From a virus: a stretch of 24,512 nucleotides of DNA. The translations under genes and the position numbers were made by a program. The notes beneath the pieces are model-generated. The model had not been told where the DNA came from. It saw only the letters and a program-made list of their open reading frames with translations, and did no database searches. The DNA lies in IMG/VR virus record IMGVR_UViG_3300009537_000167, positions 1 through 24,512 of that record; one strand, written 5' to 3'. This document shows, in pieces, positions 7,393 through 15,290 of the stretch (position 1 is the first letter of the stretch; each line of letters opens with the position of its first letter).

Positions 7393-8712
7393 TTAGTTTG
7401 GAATCCTTAAAACCTTGAACCCTGATCCACCTGAATCCGCTGCTCCAACCGTGACCTGTTGAAGCGCAGCATTATCTTTGTCGTATAGCGACAAAGCTGT
7501 TTCTGTCGCTGACAAATCAGCGGGATCTTCAAATTGACCAGAGCGTACCCCTCCTGTTGTTATGGCGATAATGTCTGCAGATGGCGAGTAGAATCCGCTA
7601 TCAGGATCACTTATGAACGTTAAACTAGGAACAGTCACAGAGCCAGAAGCCAATTGTATAGCCGCTGATGTGATAATAACGCTACGCACACCAGCTGCAG
7701 CAAATCCTATTTGATTTGCGGCTTCAGAAAATATACCTGTATCCGGATCGCTAATGAACCTTATGGATGGGGTCGCTGCTGCCCCGTCTTTAAATTGAAC
7801 AGAAACATTGTCGAATCTAGCCGATTCCACGCCTCCTGCTGCTATTGAAAACTCATTTGCGGTAGCCCTGAAAAGACCAGTGTCCTCATCGGCCCCAAGA
7901 ACAATAGCAGGCGTGGCTGCTGACCCGTCTATTAAGACAGAAAGCCTGCTTGAAGTAAAATCATATTCAAGGGATCCTCCAAGTGAGAGTCCGACATTAT
8001 TCGCTCCGACGAGATAAAAACCGGAATCCACATCATTCAGGAAACTTATTGACGGCGCACCCACTAGGCCATCTCTAAATTGGACAGCAGACGTATCCCC
8101 GTTGCACTTCATAATGGTTTGATTAACGCCTCCGTCATTAACTTCCAAAAATATATCCTGATCCTGCGTTATATTTTGGATGTGAATATCTTCGGAAGCG
8201 CTACAAAATACAGAACCTACTTCGGCCCCCACGCTATGGAACTCAATTTTAGCGACAGTGGTGGCATCTTTCTCCATGACGAGAACAGTGTTAGAAGTTC
8301 CGTTGTCTAAATGAAGTATCCCGTCAGGGTCCGTCGTGCCAATGCCGATATCGCCACCGGATTCAATAGTCATGATAGTGCCAGTTCCGATAGCTGTTGT
8401 TCCTAGCTTCAGGACATCGCTGGCCCCGTCATCGACGCCAAGAGCAAACTGAGTCGTCCCGCTTAGATTCCACTTAAGAACTGGATCGCCATCAGTAGCG
8501 GTGTTATTGATAGTAACTTCCGTGGTCGCCTGATTGCTGCTGATTGTCATGGCTGCCGCAGCGGTAGCAGTTACGTTGCATATCTCCCAGTCTTCCGTTC
8601 CGTCATTCCTGTCATTTATGTAATCAACGATATCGTTGAAGTTGGTGTTGACCTGCGGCGCATCTGCTACTGTTCCATTTGAAAATGTATTTGTTACCGA
8701 TAATGTTGCCAT
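7393..8712 (-). CDS. Tail fibre protein with four tandem beta repeats (439 aa)
   Basis: Residues 1-40 contain NTFSNGTVADAPQVNTNFND, an N-terminus I recognise from phage fibre proteins, probably the virion-attachment end. Around 122-136 there is IGIGTTDPDGILHLD. From residue 220 to about 397 there are four repeats of 47-48 residues, starting PSISF (220), PAIVL (268), PSIRF (315) and PSLTF (362). Each has D-x-D-(S/T)-G-(F/I/L)-(Y/F) and three of the four end in a Gly-rich turn plus GG. The C-terminus reads GAADSGGSGFKVLRIPN. The layout fits a trimeric beta-structured fibre shaft. AGGAG lies seven bases before the ATG. It follows the nozzle gene directly. Receptor specificity cannot be read. Confidence 0.82.
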   Translation of the reverse strand: MATLSVTNTFSNGTVADAPQVNTNFNDIVDYINDRNDGTEDWEICNVTATAAAAMTISSNQATTEVTINNTATDGDPVLKWNLSGTTQFALGVDDGASDVLKLGTTAIGTGTIMTIESGGDIGIGTTDPDGILHLDNGTSNTVLVMEKDATTVAKIEFHSVGAEVGSVFCSASEDIHIQNITQDQDIFLEVNDGGVNQTIMKCNGDTSAVQFRDGLVGAPSISFLNDVDSGFYLVGANNVGLSLGGSLEYDFTSSRLSVLIDGSAATPAIVLGADEDTGLFRATANEFSIAAGGVESARFDNVSVQFKDGAAATPSIRFISDPDTGIFSEAANQIGFAAAGVRSVIITSAAIQLASGSVTVPSLTFISDPDSGFYSPSADIIAITTGGVRSGQFEDPADLSATETALSLYDKDNAALQQVTVGAADSGGSGFKVLRIPN

Positions 8713-8721
8713 GTTTTGCTC

Positions 8722-10266
8722 CTATTGTGAGGTAAACTCTTTCCTCCCGTAAATTTTTCCAGAAAAACTATACGAATTTATGCGGAAATCATTTCCTGGT
8801 TCTTCATTCTTAAAAGAGACTTGAATCACATTTCCCCTGATACTTTCAGAAAGTATATTGCCGATGAAATTTTGAGTTCCACCCCATCTACCAGTACCCC
8901 AGTTGAATTGTCCCCATATATCGCCGAACACCCCTAACCCAATATTCTCGCTAATCAAGCTCTCTTGGTAATCTGCGCCTACATTGACTTGAACTTGGCC
9001 GGAAGTTTTGGATTCTAATGCCACGTTCACATTGTCTACTTGCTTTATATTTTCAAGCGTACCGAGATTCATCCACTTACCTTTCCAAGAAGATTCTATC
9101 CCTGCGCCTCCGTTTGATGCATCCGTAAATGTAGAGCCCACATCTTTTTTGTATATCTTCCCGTCGTAATGTCCACCATAAAGAACGCCCGCCTGTGTCG
9201 CCGTTGCTACGTTAGCCGTATAACCAGTGGTGAACTGAACCCAACATTGATTGTCCACGTCCCATACAATGCATAGATCATGCGTAGTAGCAGAGCCGTT
9301 AGAAACGAACCAATAGATATGCTTAAAATCTTTCCCCCTATAAGGAACCCCGAAAATGCTGTTCCGTCGAGAAGAATTCAAGCCGCTCCAAAGATCGTCT
9401 ACATCATCTAACCTTGGCAGATCTCTTGAAGTAATTATTCGCGTTCCGTCTGTGACAGCCATCTTTCCGTCTGCTGTAATGAAATAACAGATACCGCCAA
9501 CCGTGACAATTGCACTTTTTCCCACTGCCCCTATATTCTTAAACAATGGAAAAACTGGGAACGGATGTTCCCTGGTAATTAACTGATGGATAGAATTTTC
9601 TTTGAAAAGAAGAACAATGTCGGAGTTAATAATAGAAGCACCTACCAAATTGTCATTATCTGAAGTCCACACGTCCTGGAATCCTGATCCGTCGCCAGAC
9701 CAATTTTCGGGGTCCCCTAGAACTGACCATTGCAAACGAGACGGGTTGGAAGTTGTATTCCCTATAAAAATCCTGTTGTTATGCTGGAATCCAAAATTTC
9801 CACTAGGTGGTGACCCCCCAAGGGCTGCCGCATTGCCAGAACCCGTCCATTTGAAAGGCGCGTCCGGTGCACCGCCGACAGAAATCACAATGTCGTTAAA
9901 AGTAAACATCTGCCAAATATTGTTTTGGCCCGCCGTAATCGTAATTGCTCCAGTAGCATCATCCATTGTGCCGTCAAGCGAATCGCTCTTAAAAAACTTC
10001 GCCCCAGCAACAGCTGTTAACCACTCGTCTCCATCAGCTTGTTTATAGTAGTGGATTCCAGAAACGGCAGTTGATCCTGAAACCATAGCCGAAGAATTAA
10101 ACGCGGTATCTCCTTGCCTCATACGAAATCCGCGACCCCTTGGAAGGACAATGATATTCTTGGCTTCTATCCCCTGATTATCATCAATGGTATCTGGTGG
10201 ACTAGTAGAATTCTGGCCACCAGAAAAATCACTGATGATTGGTAATTCTTGCCCTCTATAACCCAC
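8722..10266 (-). CDS. Tail nozzle / tail tubular protein B-like (T7 gp12 position)
   Basis: This 514-residue protein starts MGYRGQELPIISDFSGGQNS and continues with a segment defining the family, NIIVLPRGRGFRMRQGD (about residues 36-52), then a long series of short strands with W, G and D turns, suggesting a beta-propeller-like core. Internal signatures include NRIFIGNTTSNPSRLQWS and VGGICYFITADGKMAV. Proteins of this type in short-tailed phages form the nozzle at the tail tip. It follows the adaptor gene and overlaps it by 11 bases, exactly as gp11-gp12 neighbours do in T7-like phages. The nozzle assignment rests on order, size and propeller-like sequence; a stabilisation or hub role is the alternative. 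Confidence 0.72.
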   Translation of the reverse strand: MGYRGQELPIISDFSGGQNSTSPPDTIDDNQGIEAKNIIVLPRGRGFRMRQGDTAFNSSAMVSGSTAVSGIHYYKQADGDEWLTAVAGAKFFKSDSLDGTMDDATGAITITAGQNNIWQMFTFNDIVISVGGAPDAPFKWTGSGNAAALGGSPPSGNFGFQHNNRIFIGNTTSNPSRLQWSVLGDPENWSGDGSGFQDVWTSDNDNLVGASIINSDIVLLFKENSIHQLITREHPFPVFPLFKNIGAVGKSAIVTVGGICYFITADGKMAVTDGTRIITSRDLPRLDDVDDLWSGLNSSRRNSIFGVPYRGKDFKHIYWFVSNGSATTHDLCIVWDVDNQCWVQFTTGYTANVATATQAGVLYGGHYDGKIYKKDVGSTFTDASNGGAGIESSWKGKWMNLGTLENIKQVDNVNVALESKTSGQVQVNVGADYQESLISENIGLGVFGDIWGQFNWGTGRWGGTQNFIGNILSESIRGNVIQVSFKNEEPGNDFRINSYSFSGKIYGRKEFTSQ

Positions 10267-11182
10267 TGAATCGTCTCCCGAATGCTGGTGGGAAGATGGG
10301 GGGCCTTACACCAAAGTTACTGGAAGAAACCCTCAAATCCCACGGCACAATAACAGTAATGTCATCAGTTGTCGGCTTTAAACTCTTGATCATCTGGCTT
10401 AACATTCTTTCGTAATCCTGTATCGCCAGATTCCTCCTGGTATCATCTCTGAAATTCCAGCCAAAATAAGCTAACGCTCCATGCACTAATATCTGATGCC
10501 ACTTAGATGGAAAGATAGGGGTATCCGTGTCACTAGACAATTCCGTGACTGCCTTGTAATAGCGGATATGAATATTCTGAATTGAATCTGGCGTTGGATA
10601 GAACCCGCATCTCCAGTTATTACTCGAATCTAATCCCTGCAAGAAATACACATAGGGATCTCCTGTAGAAGTGGGGTCTGGTAAAACACGATCAAACTCT
10701 CGCACATCCACATAAGTAAGCTTTGAATCAGAGATTGCTTGCCGCATATCTAGTATGCGATCAATATTTGATGGGAGAGAATAGAAAACCTTTCTTAAGA
10801 GGTAGGTTCCACCAGAGAGGTTGGTTGAGGAGACGTACGGATCAGCCAGTGTAGCAGAAGTGGCACCAGCGGTATGAGCAGAAATATCATACCAATCGTC
10901 AGTCGCCGCGAATTGAATTTGATAGTCGTTTGCAACAGAGACGGCTGGCGCTGACGAAAAAGTAAGCGCCGTATCCCCGGAATTAACTGACACTGTTCCC
11001 GTTGTAATTTCCGCGACCGTCTGAACAACATCATGAGTTAAAAGCCACGGCCAATTTGCCTCTGATGCAACGCGCTTATAAGTTTCATTTATCCATGAAT
11101 TATATCTATTTGTTTGGTTTTCTAAAGCCGATGAAATTCCTATTTGTTCAGATATCCTACTCCGTATTGTTTGTAGATCCAT
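10256..11182 (-). CDS. Head-tail adaptor / tail tubular protein A-like (T7 gp11 position)
   Basis: This 308-residue protein starts with a helical segment (MDLQTIRSRISEQIGI) and a conserved-looking NSWINETYKRVASEANWPWL near residues 28-47, followed by a beta insertion (about 55-120). The C-terminal half has RCGFYPTPDSIQNIHIRYYK and PSKWHQILVHGALAYFGW. This helix, beta insertion, helix layout with a P-W-H..L..GA signature is characteristic of gp11-type gatekeeper adaptors that join portal to nozzle. It overlaps the preceding zinc-finger gene by 26 bases and the following nozzle gene by 11. AGAGG lies nine bases before the ATG. Confidence 0.78.
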   Translation of the reverse strand: MDLQTIRSRISEQIGISSALENQTNRYNSWINETYKRVASEANWPWLLTHDVVQTVAEITTGTVSVNSGDTALTFSSAPAVSVANDYQIQFAATDDWYDISAHTAGATSATLADPYVSSTNLSGGTYLLRKVFYSLPSNIDRILDMRQAISDSKLTYVDVREFDRVLPDPTSTGDPYVYFLQGLDSSNNWRCGFYPTPDSIQNIHIRYYKAVTELSSDTDTPIFPSKWHQILVHGALAYFGWNFRDDTRRNLAIQDYERMLSQMIKSLKPTTDDITVIVPWDLRVSSSNFGVRPPIFPPAFGRRFSGL

Positions 11183-11771
11183 TTTTCATACCTCTTCCGT
11201 GCTTTTTTTGAACGTGCATCCGCAAAGCTCTTGGCTTTTCGGAAATGTAGTCGCACTCCACACAGTACAGGTTGGTCGAGGGGCCTTTCTCCTCTTTCTT
11301 TTCTATGTCATCAACTTTCACCCACGATTCTGCCACTGCTTCACTATGCGGTTTTTCTGTAAGAGGCCGTACCGGCTGATTCTCCATTGGTAAATCCACG
11401 AAACCATAACCAAATCTCTCTGAAAATATCGACTCTAAACGATCTGGCGATAAAACGTTAGACCTAGAATCTCCAACAATCTCGGCATTGACCGCCCTTT
11501 GTGGGGATGGGAGATTCTTCGGATGGGCTTGCAAGATATAATGATCAATAAGTTTTAACCTATCATCGCTCTCTCTTTCATCTGTAAAAAAAACAAATGC
11601 CCCATCTCCAGTTGCTGATTTCTTAACGCCTTGAAGGAGTTTCCCGCTCCCGTCAAAAAGCAATCCTTTGGGTAAGCCTCTTACCACAAAGATCTTATCC
11701 TGCCGCCCACTCTTAACTTCTTTGATAATAACTTTCTTGTCGATATATTCCGTTGCTATTGCTGTACTCAC
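11157..11771 (-). CDS. Protein with C-terminal C2H2 zinc finger (204 aa)
   Basis: The start is GTG at 11771, with a perfect AGGAGG six bases upstream. Residues 1-160 look like an all-beta then helical domain without a recognised family (it includes KIFVVRGLPKGLLFDGSGKL and GDGAFVFFTDERESDDRL). The C-terminus carries Cys170-x2-Cys173-x12-His186-x4-His191, a classic C2H2 spacing (LYCVECDYISEKPRALRMHV). Single C2H2 fingers occur in some phage proteins but are unusual between decoration-like and adaptor genes. It may bind nucleic acid or simply be zinc-stabilised in the virion. The last 26 bases overlap the adaptor gene, so the two are probably translated together. The function is unknown. Confidence 0.7.
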   Translation of the reverse strand: MSTAIATEYIDKKVIIKEVKSGRQDKIFVVRGLPKGLLFDGSGKLLQGVKKSATGDGAFVFFTDERESDDRLKLIDHYILQAHPKNLPSPQRAVNAEIVGDSRSNVLSPDRLESIFSERFGYGFVDLPMENQPVRPLTEKPHSEAVAESWVKVDDIEKKEEKGPSTNLYCVECDYISEKPRALRMHVQKKHGRGMKNGSTNNTE

Positions 11772-11785
11772 GTGTATCCTCCTGG

Positions 11786-11804
11786 GTCCTTATATAATAA
11801 GGAC
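11786..11804 (-). other. Perfect 8-bp hairpin in the short gap before a strong ribosome site
   Basis: On the coding strand, GTCCTTAT and ATAAGGAC are perfect inverse complements separated by three bases. The hairpin sits in the 45-base gap between the stop of the upstream small-protein gene and the AGGAGG of the zinc-finger gene. No T-run follows, so it is not a standard terminator. It could be an mRNA processing or stability element. Function is inferred only. Confidence 0.5.
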
Positions 11805-11816
11805 GATCCAATTATT

Positions 11817-12167
11817 TTATGTCGCTATTGCTAGAACAGTCGCACGCGCTGTTGCCTGCGTCGTGACTGCTCCATCAACTGTTAAATTTAAGGCCGTGTC
11901 TGCTGTCAATGGATAGCCAATTGGCCCCAAGTCAATGGAATAGACTCCAACAGCGTCAGCATCAGCCTCAAAGAGCCGAGTCCCGCCAACTCCGTCTTCT
12001 AGCGCAACTTCCCCGCCTCCACCAACGGCAGCCACTGTAACTGAAATGGTGGCCTTGGTAACTCTTAAGGTTTTATTGGTAATAGCGGCTATTACCGTCT
12101 GATTTTCGTCGCCCTCAAGAACCTCCGCTGTTCCTGTCGCATATTGATATCCATGTGTTCCTGCCAT
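11817..12167 (-). CDS. Small beta-rich virion-like protein, paralogue 2 (116 aa)
   Basis: This 116-residue protein is Ala/Val/Thr/Gly-rich with alternating hydrophobic strands and no charge clusters. It shares with its upstream neighbour the N-terminal frame MAG-xx-GYQ-xxxGTA, the central LEDG-xx-GT-x-L and the C-terminal GYPL-xx-T-x-LNLT-xx-GA. The two are clearly related and probably arose by tandem duplication. No enzymatic motif is present. Both follow the glycosylation genes and precede the zinc-finger protein. Phage proteins of this size and fold are often capsid decorations or minor tail components, which is an inference here. AGGAG lies seven bases before the ATG. Confidence 0.72.
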   Translation of the reverse strand: MAGTHGYQYATGTAEVLEGDENQTVIAAITNKTLRVTKATISVTVAAVGGGGEVALEDGVGGTRLFEADADAVGVYSIDLGPIGYPLTADTALNLTVDGAVTTQATARATVLAIAT

Positions 12168-12177
12168 ATTTTTCTCC

Positions 12178-12549
12178 TTAAACGATATATCCTATAGCGG
12201 TGCATCTGGCCGACGCGATCTGAGATGCTCCCTCTGAAGTAAGATTGAGTTTTGTATTTAATGACAATGGATACCCACCGTCACCAAAATCAAATTGAAA
12301 AACACCTAAAATCCCGTTGGTCGCACCCGCATGATACTTGGCAAGGACAGTCCCGTTTTCACCATCCTCCAAAAATATTCTTCCATTATCAGCTGGTATC
12401 CCACTCGACAATTCTGTTACAGCAACGAATCCACGGACCAAATATATCCTCTTCCCATCGCCAGGTGCCGCCAAGACTGCTTGATCAACCTGCCCTGCCT
12501 CGGCTTTCGCTGTCCCCACTGTCCATTGATACCCCATATATCCAGCCAT
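12178..12549 (-). CDS. Small beta-rich virion-like protein, paralogue 1 (123 aa)
   Basis: This 123-residue protein is the first copy of the tandem pair. It begins MAGYMGYQWTVGTAKAEAGQ and contains IFLEDGENGTVLAKYHAG and FGDGGYPLSLNTKLNLTSEG, matching the neighbouring gene at the same relative positions although overall identity is low. The fold appears all-beta. It starts one base after the stop of the CgeB-like glycosyltransferase, with GGGAG seven bases upstream of the ATG, so expression is probably coupled. Divergence between the copies suggests an old duplication. It could be a decoration or neck protein; nothing in the sequence is specific to either. Confidence 0.72.
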   Translation of the reverse strand: MAGYMGYQWTVGTAKAEAGQVDQAVLAAPGDGKRIYLVRGFVAVTELSSGIPADNGRIFLEDGENGTVLAKYHAGATNGILGVFQFDFGDGGYPLSLNTKLNLTSEGASQIASARCTAIGYIV

Positions 12550-12550
12550 A

Positions 12551-13432
12551 TTAAACTCCCACCAAACTTAACTTGTTTATCTCCTCCAATATCTTATCTA
12601 CTCTGTGGTCAATCGTATGATGCTTGATAACTTCATTATATCCCTGCTCTGCAATCTTCTGCCGCTCCTCGTCGTTTTCCAGGTAATACTTAGCCTTATC
12701 AACTGCCTCATCCAATGTTTTGTAGGTCGCTAAATGAACGCCATCCCGGAAGAGATCGCTCAGAGAAGAAACATCATCTGTCAAAAGAAACGATCCTGAT
12801 CCAAGCGCTTCAAAAACACGCATGTTTAAATCATCTTTCATGGCTATGTTGAAAACAATTTTAGATTCCGCATACTTTCTGGCCGCTTCTTCAAACAGTC
12901 TTTGACCGTAGAAAAAGTTGGGGAATTCCCTGAACATCCGATCCAGGGCGTCAATGCGGTTTCCAGAGTTAACATGCCCTACAAAGCAGATATCGTAACG
13001 TTTAGAAGCCAAATTAAATTTCGGGTAAGCTTCCGGTTCAAACGCATGAGGAAGCCACATAGGGTTACTCACTCCGTCATTCTTCATCTGTTCAACTGCT
13101 TTCTTTTGCGCACAAAAAACAATATCGGCTTCTTTCGCAGATTTGAGGCGATAGTCATATCCCAAATGAGTGTCGCTGGCCCAGTAGACTAGGGGATGAC
13201 CTGGTGGATACTTAGGGGTATAAGGTAGCAATCCTGTTAATCCGTCCTCGCCCCAATCTACAACAACGTGTGCGTCATATTGGCCATACGGATTCAGATC
13301 TCCCGTGGGTGCCAAATGATCTACTTCTAATAACTCCTTCTCTTGGCGGCGCTTGAGCGCCCTCCAAGTAAAGAGGGGATTCCCGTCATTCCTGCCCAAC
13401 CTTGACTCATAATACACAGCTATCCTCATCAT
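12551..13432 (-). CDS. CgeB-like (GT4-type) glycosyltransferase (293 aa)
   Basis: The protein has a two-domain GT-B layout. The N-terminal Rossmann half begins MMRIAVYYESR and includes VYWASDTHLGYDYRLK (about residues 82-97) and ADIVFCAQK (102-110). The C-terminal half has RYDICFVGHVNSGNRID (145-161) and the diagnostic NMRVFEALGSGSFLLTDD (203-220), equivalent to the donor-binding EA-x-GxG/AxxLLTD region of CgeB-type enzymes. It would transfer a sugar from a nucleotide donor; the acceptor is unknown. Its ATG overlaps the preceding stop as ATGATGA. It is the last of four chained glycosylation-type genes. Confidence 0.82.
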   Translation of the reverse strand: MMRIAVYYESRLGRNDGNPLFTWRALKRRQEKELLEVDHLAPTGDLNPYGQYDAHVVVDWGEDGLTGLLPYTPKYPPGHPLVYWASDTHLGYDYRLKSAKEADIVFCAQKKAVEQMKNDGVSNPMWLPHAFEPEAYPKFNLASKRYDICFVGHVNSGNRIDALDRMFREFPNFFYGQRLFEEAARKYAESKIVFNIAMKDDLNMRVFEALGSGSFLLTDDVSSLSDLFRDGVHLATYKTLDEAVDKAKYYLENDEERQKIAEQGYNEVIKHHTIDHRVDKILEEINKLSLVGV

Positions 13433-14052
13433 TGGGTCTCAACTTTTACCGCGTTCATTTTTACCATGTTGTTAAAATAGTCAAAATCCTGCTTTATCAT
13501 GTCCACTTGTTTTGGTGATCGGTATGTGTCGGTATAAATCGGTATATCCTTAAATTGTGAGGCATAGCCAATCCCGCCATCTATTCCGGAATAGTAGAAT
13601 TCCTTAACGCCGTTTAAATGCAGTAAATGAACCGCCGCGGTAGCGATTGTGTGTTTCGCGTAAAGATTGCCCGCTAAATGGATAGAGAAATTAGCGTTAA
13701 TGTTTTTCTTGTAGGTTCTAATCTTGCCAGGAAAGAATTTGTCGAAATCGTCAAATTTGAACATATTTATTATATCCATAGGCGCACATCGGTAGCCCAC
13801 CACTATCGGGTCTGGCAAGAAAATGATTCCCGCGTCATTCAAATGATTCCATGAGTACATTACTGACTCATAATGAGAATGGATATTCACATCACATGGG
13901 TATTTGTTCAGAACGGAATTTAATGAAATAATCCCAATGCCTTTGTTATCATTAATAAAATTGTCGACGAATTCAGCGGATGGACCGCTACCGATAATTA
14001 ACCACTTGTCTTTTTTAGGTATTGAAAATGGGCCACATTCAAGATAGTTCAT
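13429..14052 (-). CDS. Rossmann-like protein resembling GT42/MAF-type sugar enzymes (207 aa)
   Basis: Near the N-terminus a Rossmann-like strand and loop reads KWLIIGSGPSAEFVD (residues 16-30). The second conserved part is HLAGNLYAKHTIATAAVHLL (125-144) followed by LNGVKEFYYSGIDGG (146-160). The combination of a GSGPS loop with a later GN...A..AA.LL..LG...I...G.D block resembles GT42 sialyltransferase-like and MAF_flag10/DUF115-type proteins, which work on nonulosonic acids or polysaccharides. I would not name a substrate. It overlaps the genes on both sides by four bases (ATGA), so all four cassette proteins are probably made together. A non-catalytic sugar-binding role cannot be excluded. 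Confidence 0.62.
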   Translation of the reverse strand: MNYLECGPFSIPKKDKWLIIGSGPSAEFVDNFINDNKGIGIISLNSVLNKYPCDVNIHSHYESVMYSWNHLNDAGIIFLPDPIVVGYRCAPMDIINMFKFDDFDKFFPGKIRTYKKNINANFSIHLAGNLYAKHTIATAAVHLLHLNGVKEFYYSGIDGGIGYASQFKDIPIYTDTYRSPKQVDMIKQDFDYFNNMVKMNAVKVETQ

Positions 14053-15290
14053 TTCTGGAAGTTCCCAACGATGCTCACATTGTTGCCCGATTTTTTAATA
14101 TCAATTACCTTCATCCCCACAGCTAACATAAGATTCTTAAGACTTTCTGAATTATAGGCATGCTTGTGTTCCGGATTCATAATTATGCCGTCAATCTCGT
14201 CTTCATCAGGAACGGCAATAATCAATTTCCCGCCAGGCCTTAAAATCCTTTTCCATTCCCCTAGCGTTTTAAAAGGGTCCAAACAATGCTCCAGGATATG
14301 CCTCGATATGACCATATCCATCTTCTCGTCATCCAGCGGGATCTTTTTAGATACGTCTGCCTGAATATCGGCGATACTTTTCGTGGATGATAGATTCGGG
14401 ACATTATCACCATTTTTTATAATATCCACCCCGATAGAATTCTCGACAGTTTTTTTCCCTCCGCAGCCTAATTCAGCGATATGGACCTCTCCGTTTATCA
14501 TTGCCCTTATTGTATCTCCTTCAGAATCTGTCTGGTCATGCTTCACATCACCATACGCCAATCCAGATAGGCATTGAAAGAAATTCCTGAATCCATGTTT
14601 CTGTATCAAATATTTATTAGTTAGATCCGACATCTCCTGTGAGTTCCACCCACCCTTGACCGTGTGATCTCCCCGCACTCTATTACCCGTCACAAATGCG
14701 TGGTGAATGATAAATGAATCCGGTTGAATTAGGGACACATAGTTGGCCTTATTAAATCTGATAGATAAGTCAAAATCATCTCCACCTGGCAATGTCGTAT
14801 CTATCCCGCCGACTTCATCCAGATATTTTCTCCTTATCATAACGCAAAAATAAATCAAATAAGAAGCCTGCGTAAGACGACAAGGACTATTGGGATGATA
14901 AATAGATTGGGCGCCTGCCGCTACAGTTGTGACGGGTCCGACAGCGGCTACCTCTGGATTTCTAAATGGAGCCAATAGATTCTGATAGAAAAATGACGAC
15001 ACTTTTGGCAGGAATGTGTCGTCATTCTGGAAACATACAAACTTGGCGTCGCTATGCTTTAATCCTAGCTTAAGCCCCTTCTCCCATCCCAGGTTTTCCC
15101 CGGAATTAATAACTAGTATTTTATCCTGAAAATCACGAAAATCTTTTTCGCACGGTTGATTCCCATTATTAACAATAATAATGCGGCCAAAACCATCAAG
15201 GGTATGCGTGTTCATGATAGACTTGATGCACGGATTTAGGTACTCAGGATTATTCCAACTTGGAATTATTATGTCGAACATGTGGCTCAT
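14049..15290 (-). CDS. Bifunctional GT2 glycosyltransferase + SAM methyltransferase fusion (413 aa)
   Basis: Residues 1-210 are a GT2 domain. FDIIIPSWNNPEYL opens the fold, IIIVNNGN (37-44) and NSGENLGWEKGL (62-73) follow, then FQNDD (87-91) as the nucleotide-sugar/metal motif and GGDDFDLSIRF (169-179) as the catalytic-base region. Residues 265-413 are a class I methyltransferase. AELGCGG (272-278) is motif I, VISRHILEHCLDP (327-339) matches the Methyltransf_11 H-x-LEH block, and LRPGGKLIIAVPD (350-362) follows. The protein probably transfers a sugar and methylates it, or modifies two acceptors in sequence. ATGA overlaps exist at both ends. The domains are clear; the substrate is unknown. Confidence 0.85.
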   Translation of the reverse strand: MSHMFDIIIPSWNNPEYLNPCIKSIMNTHTLDGFGRIIIVNNGNQPCEKDFRDFQDKILVINSGENLGWEKGLKLGLKHSDAKFVCFQNDDTFLPKVSSFFYQNLLAPFRNPEVAAVGPVTTVAAGAQSIYHPNSPCRLTQASYLIYFCVMIRRKYLDEVGGIDTTLPGGDDFDLSIRFNKANYVSLIQPDSFIIHHAFVTGNRVRGDHTVKGGWNSQEMSDLTNKYLIQKHGFRNFFQCLSGLAYGDVKHDQTDSEGDTIRAMINGEVHIAELGCGGKKTVENSIGVDIIKNGDNVPNLSSTKSIADIQADVSKKIPLDDEKMDMVISRHILEHCLDPFKTLGEWKRILRPGGKLIIAVPDEDEIDGIIMNPEHKHAYNSESLKNLMLAVGMKVIDIKKSGNNVSIVGNFQK

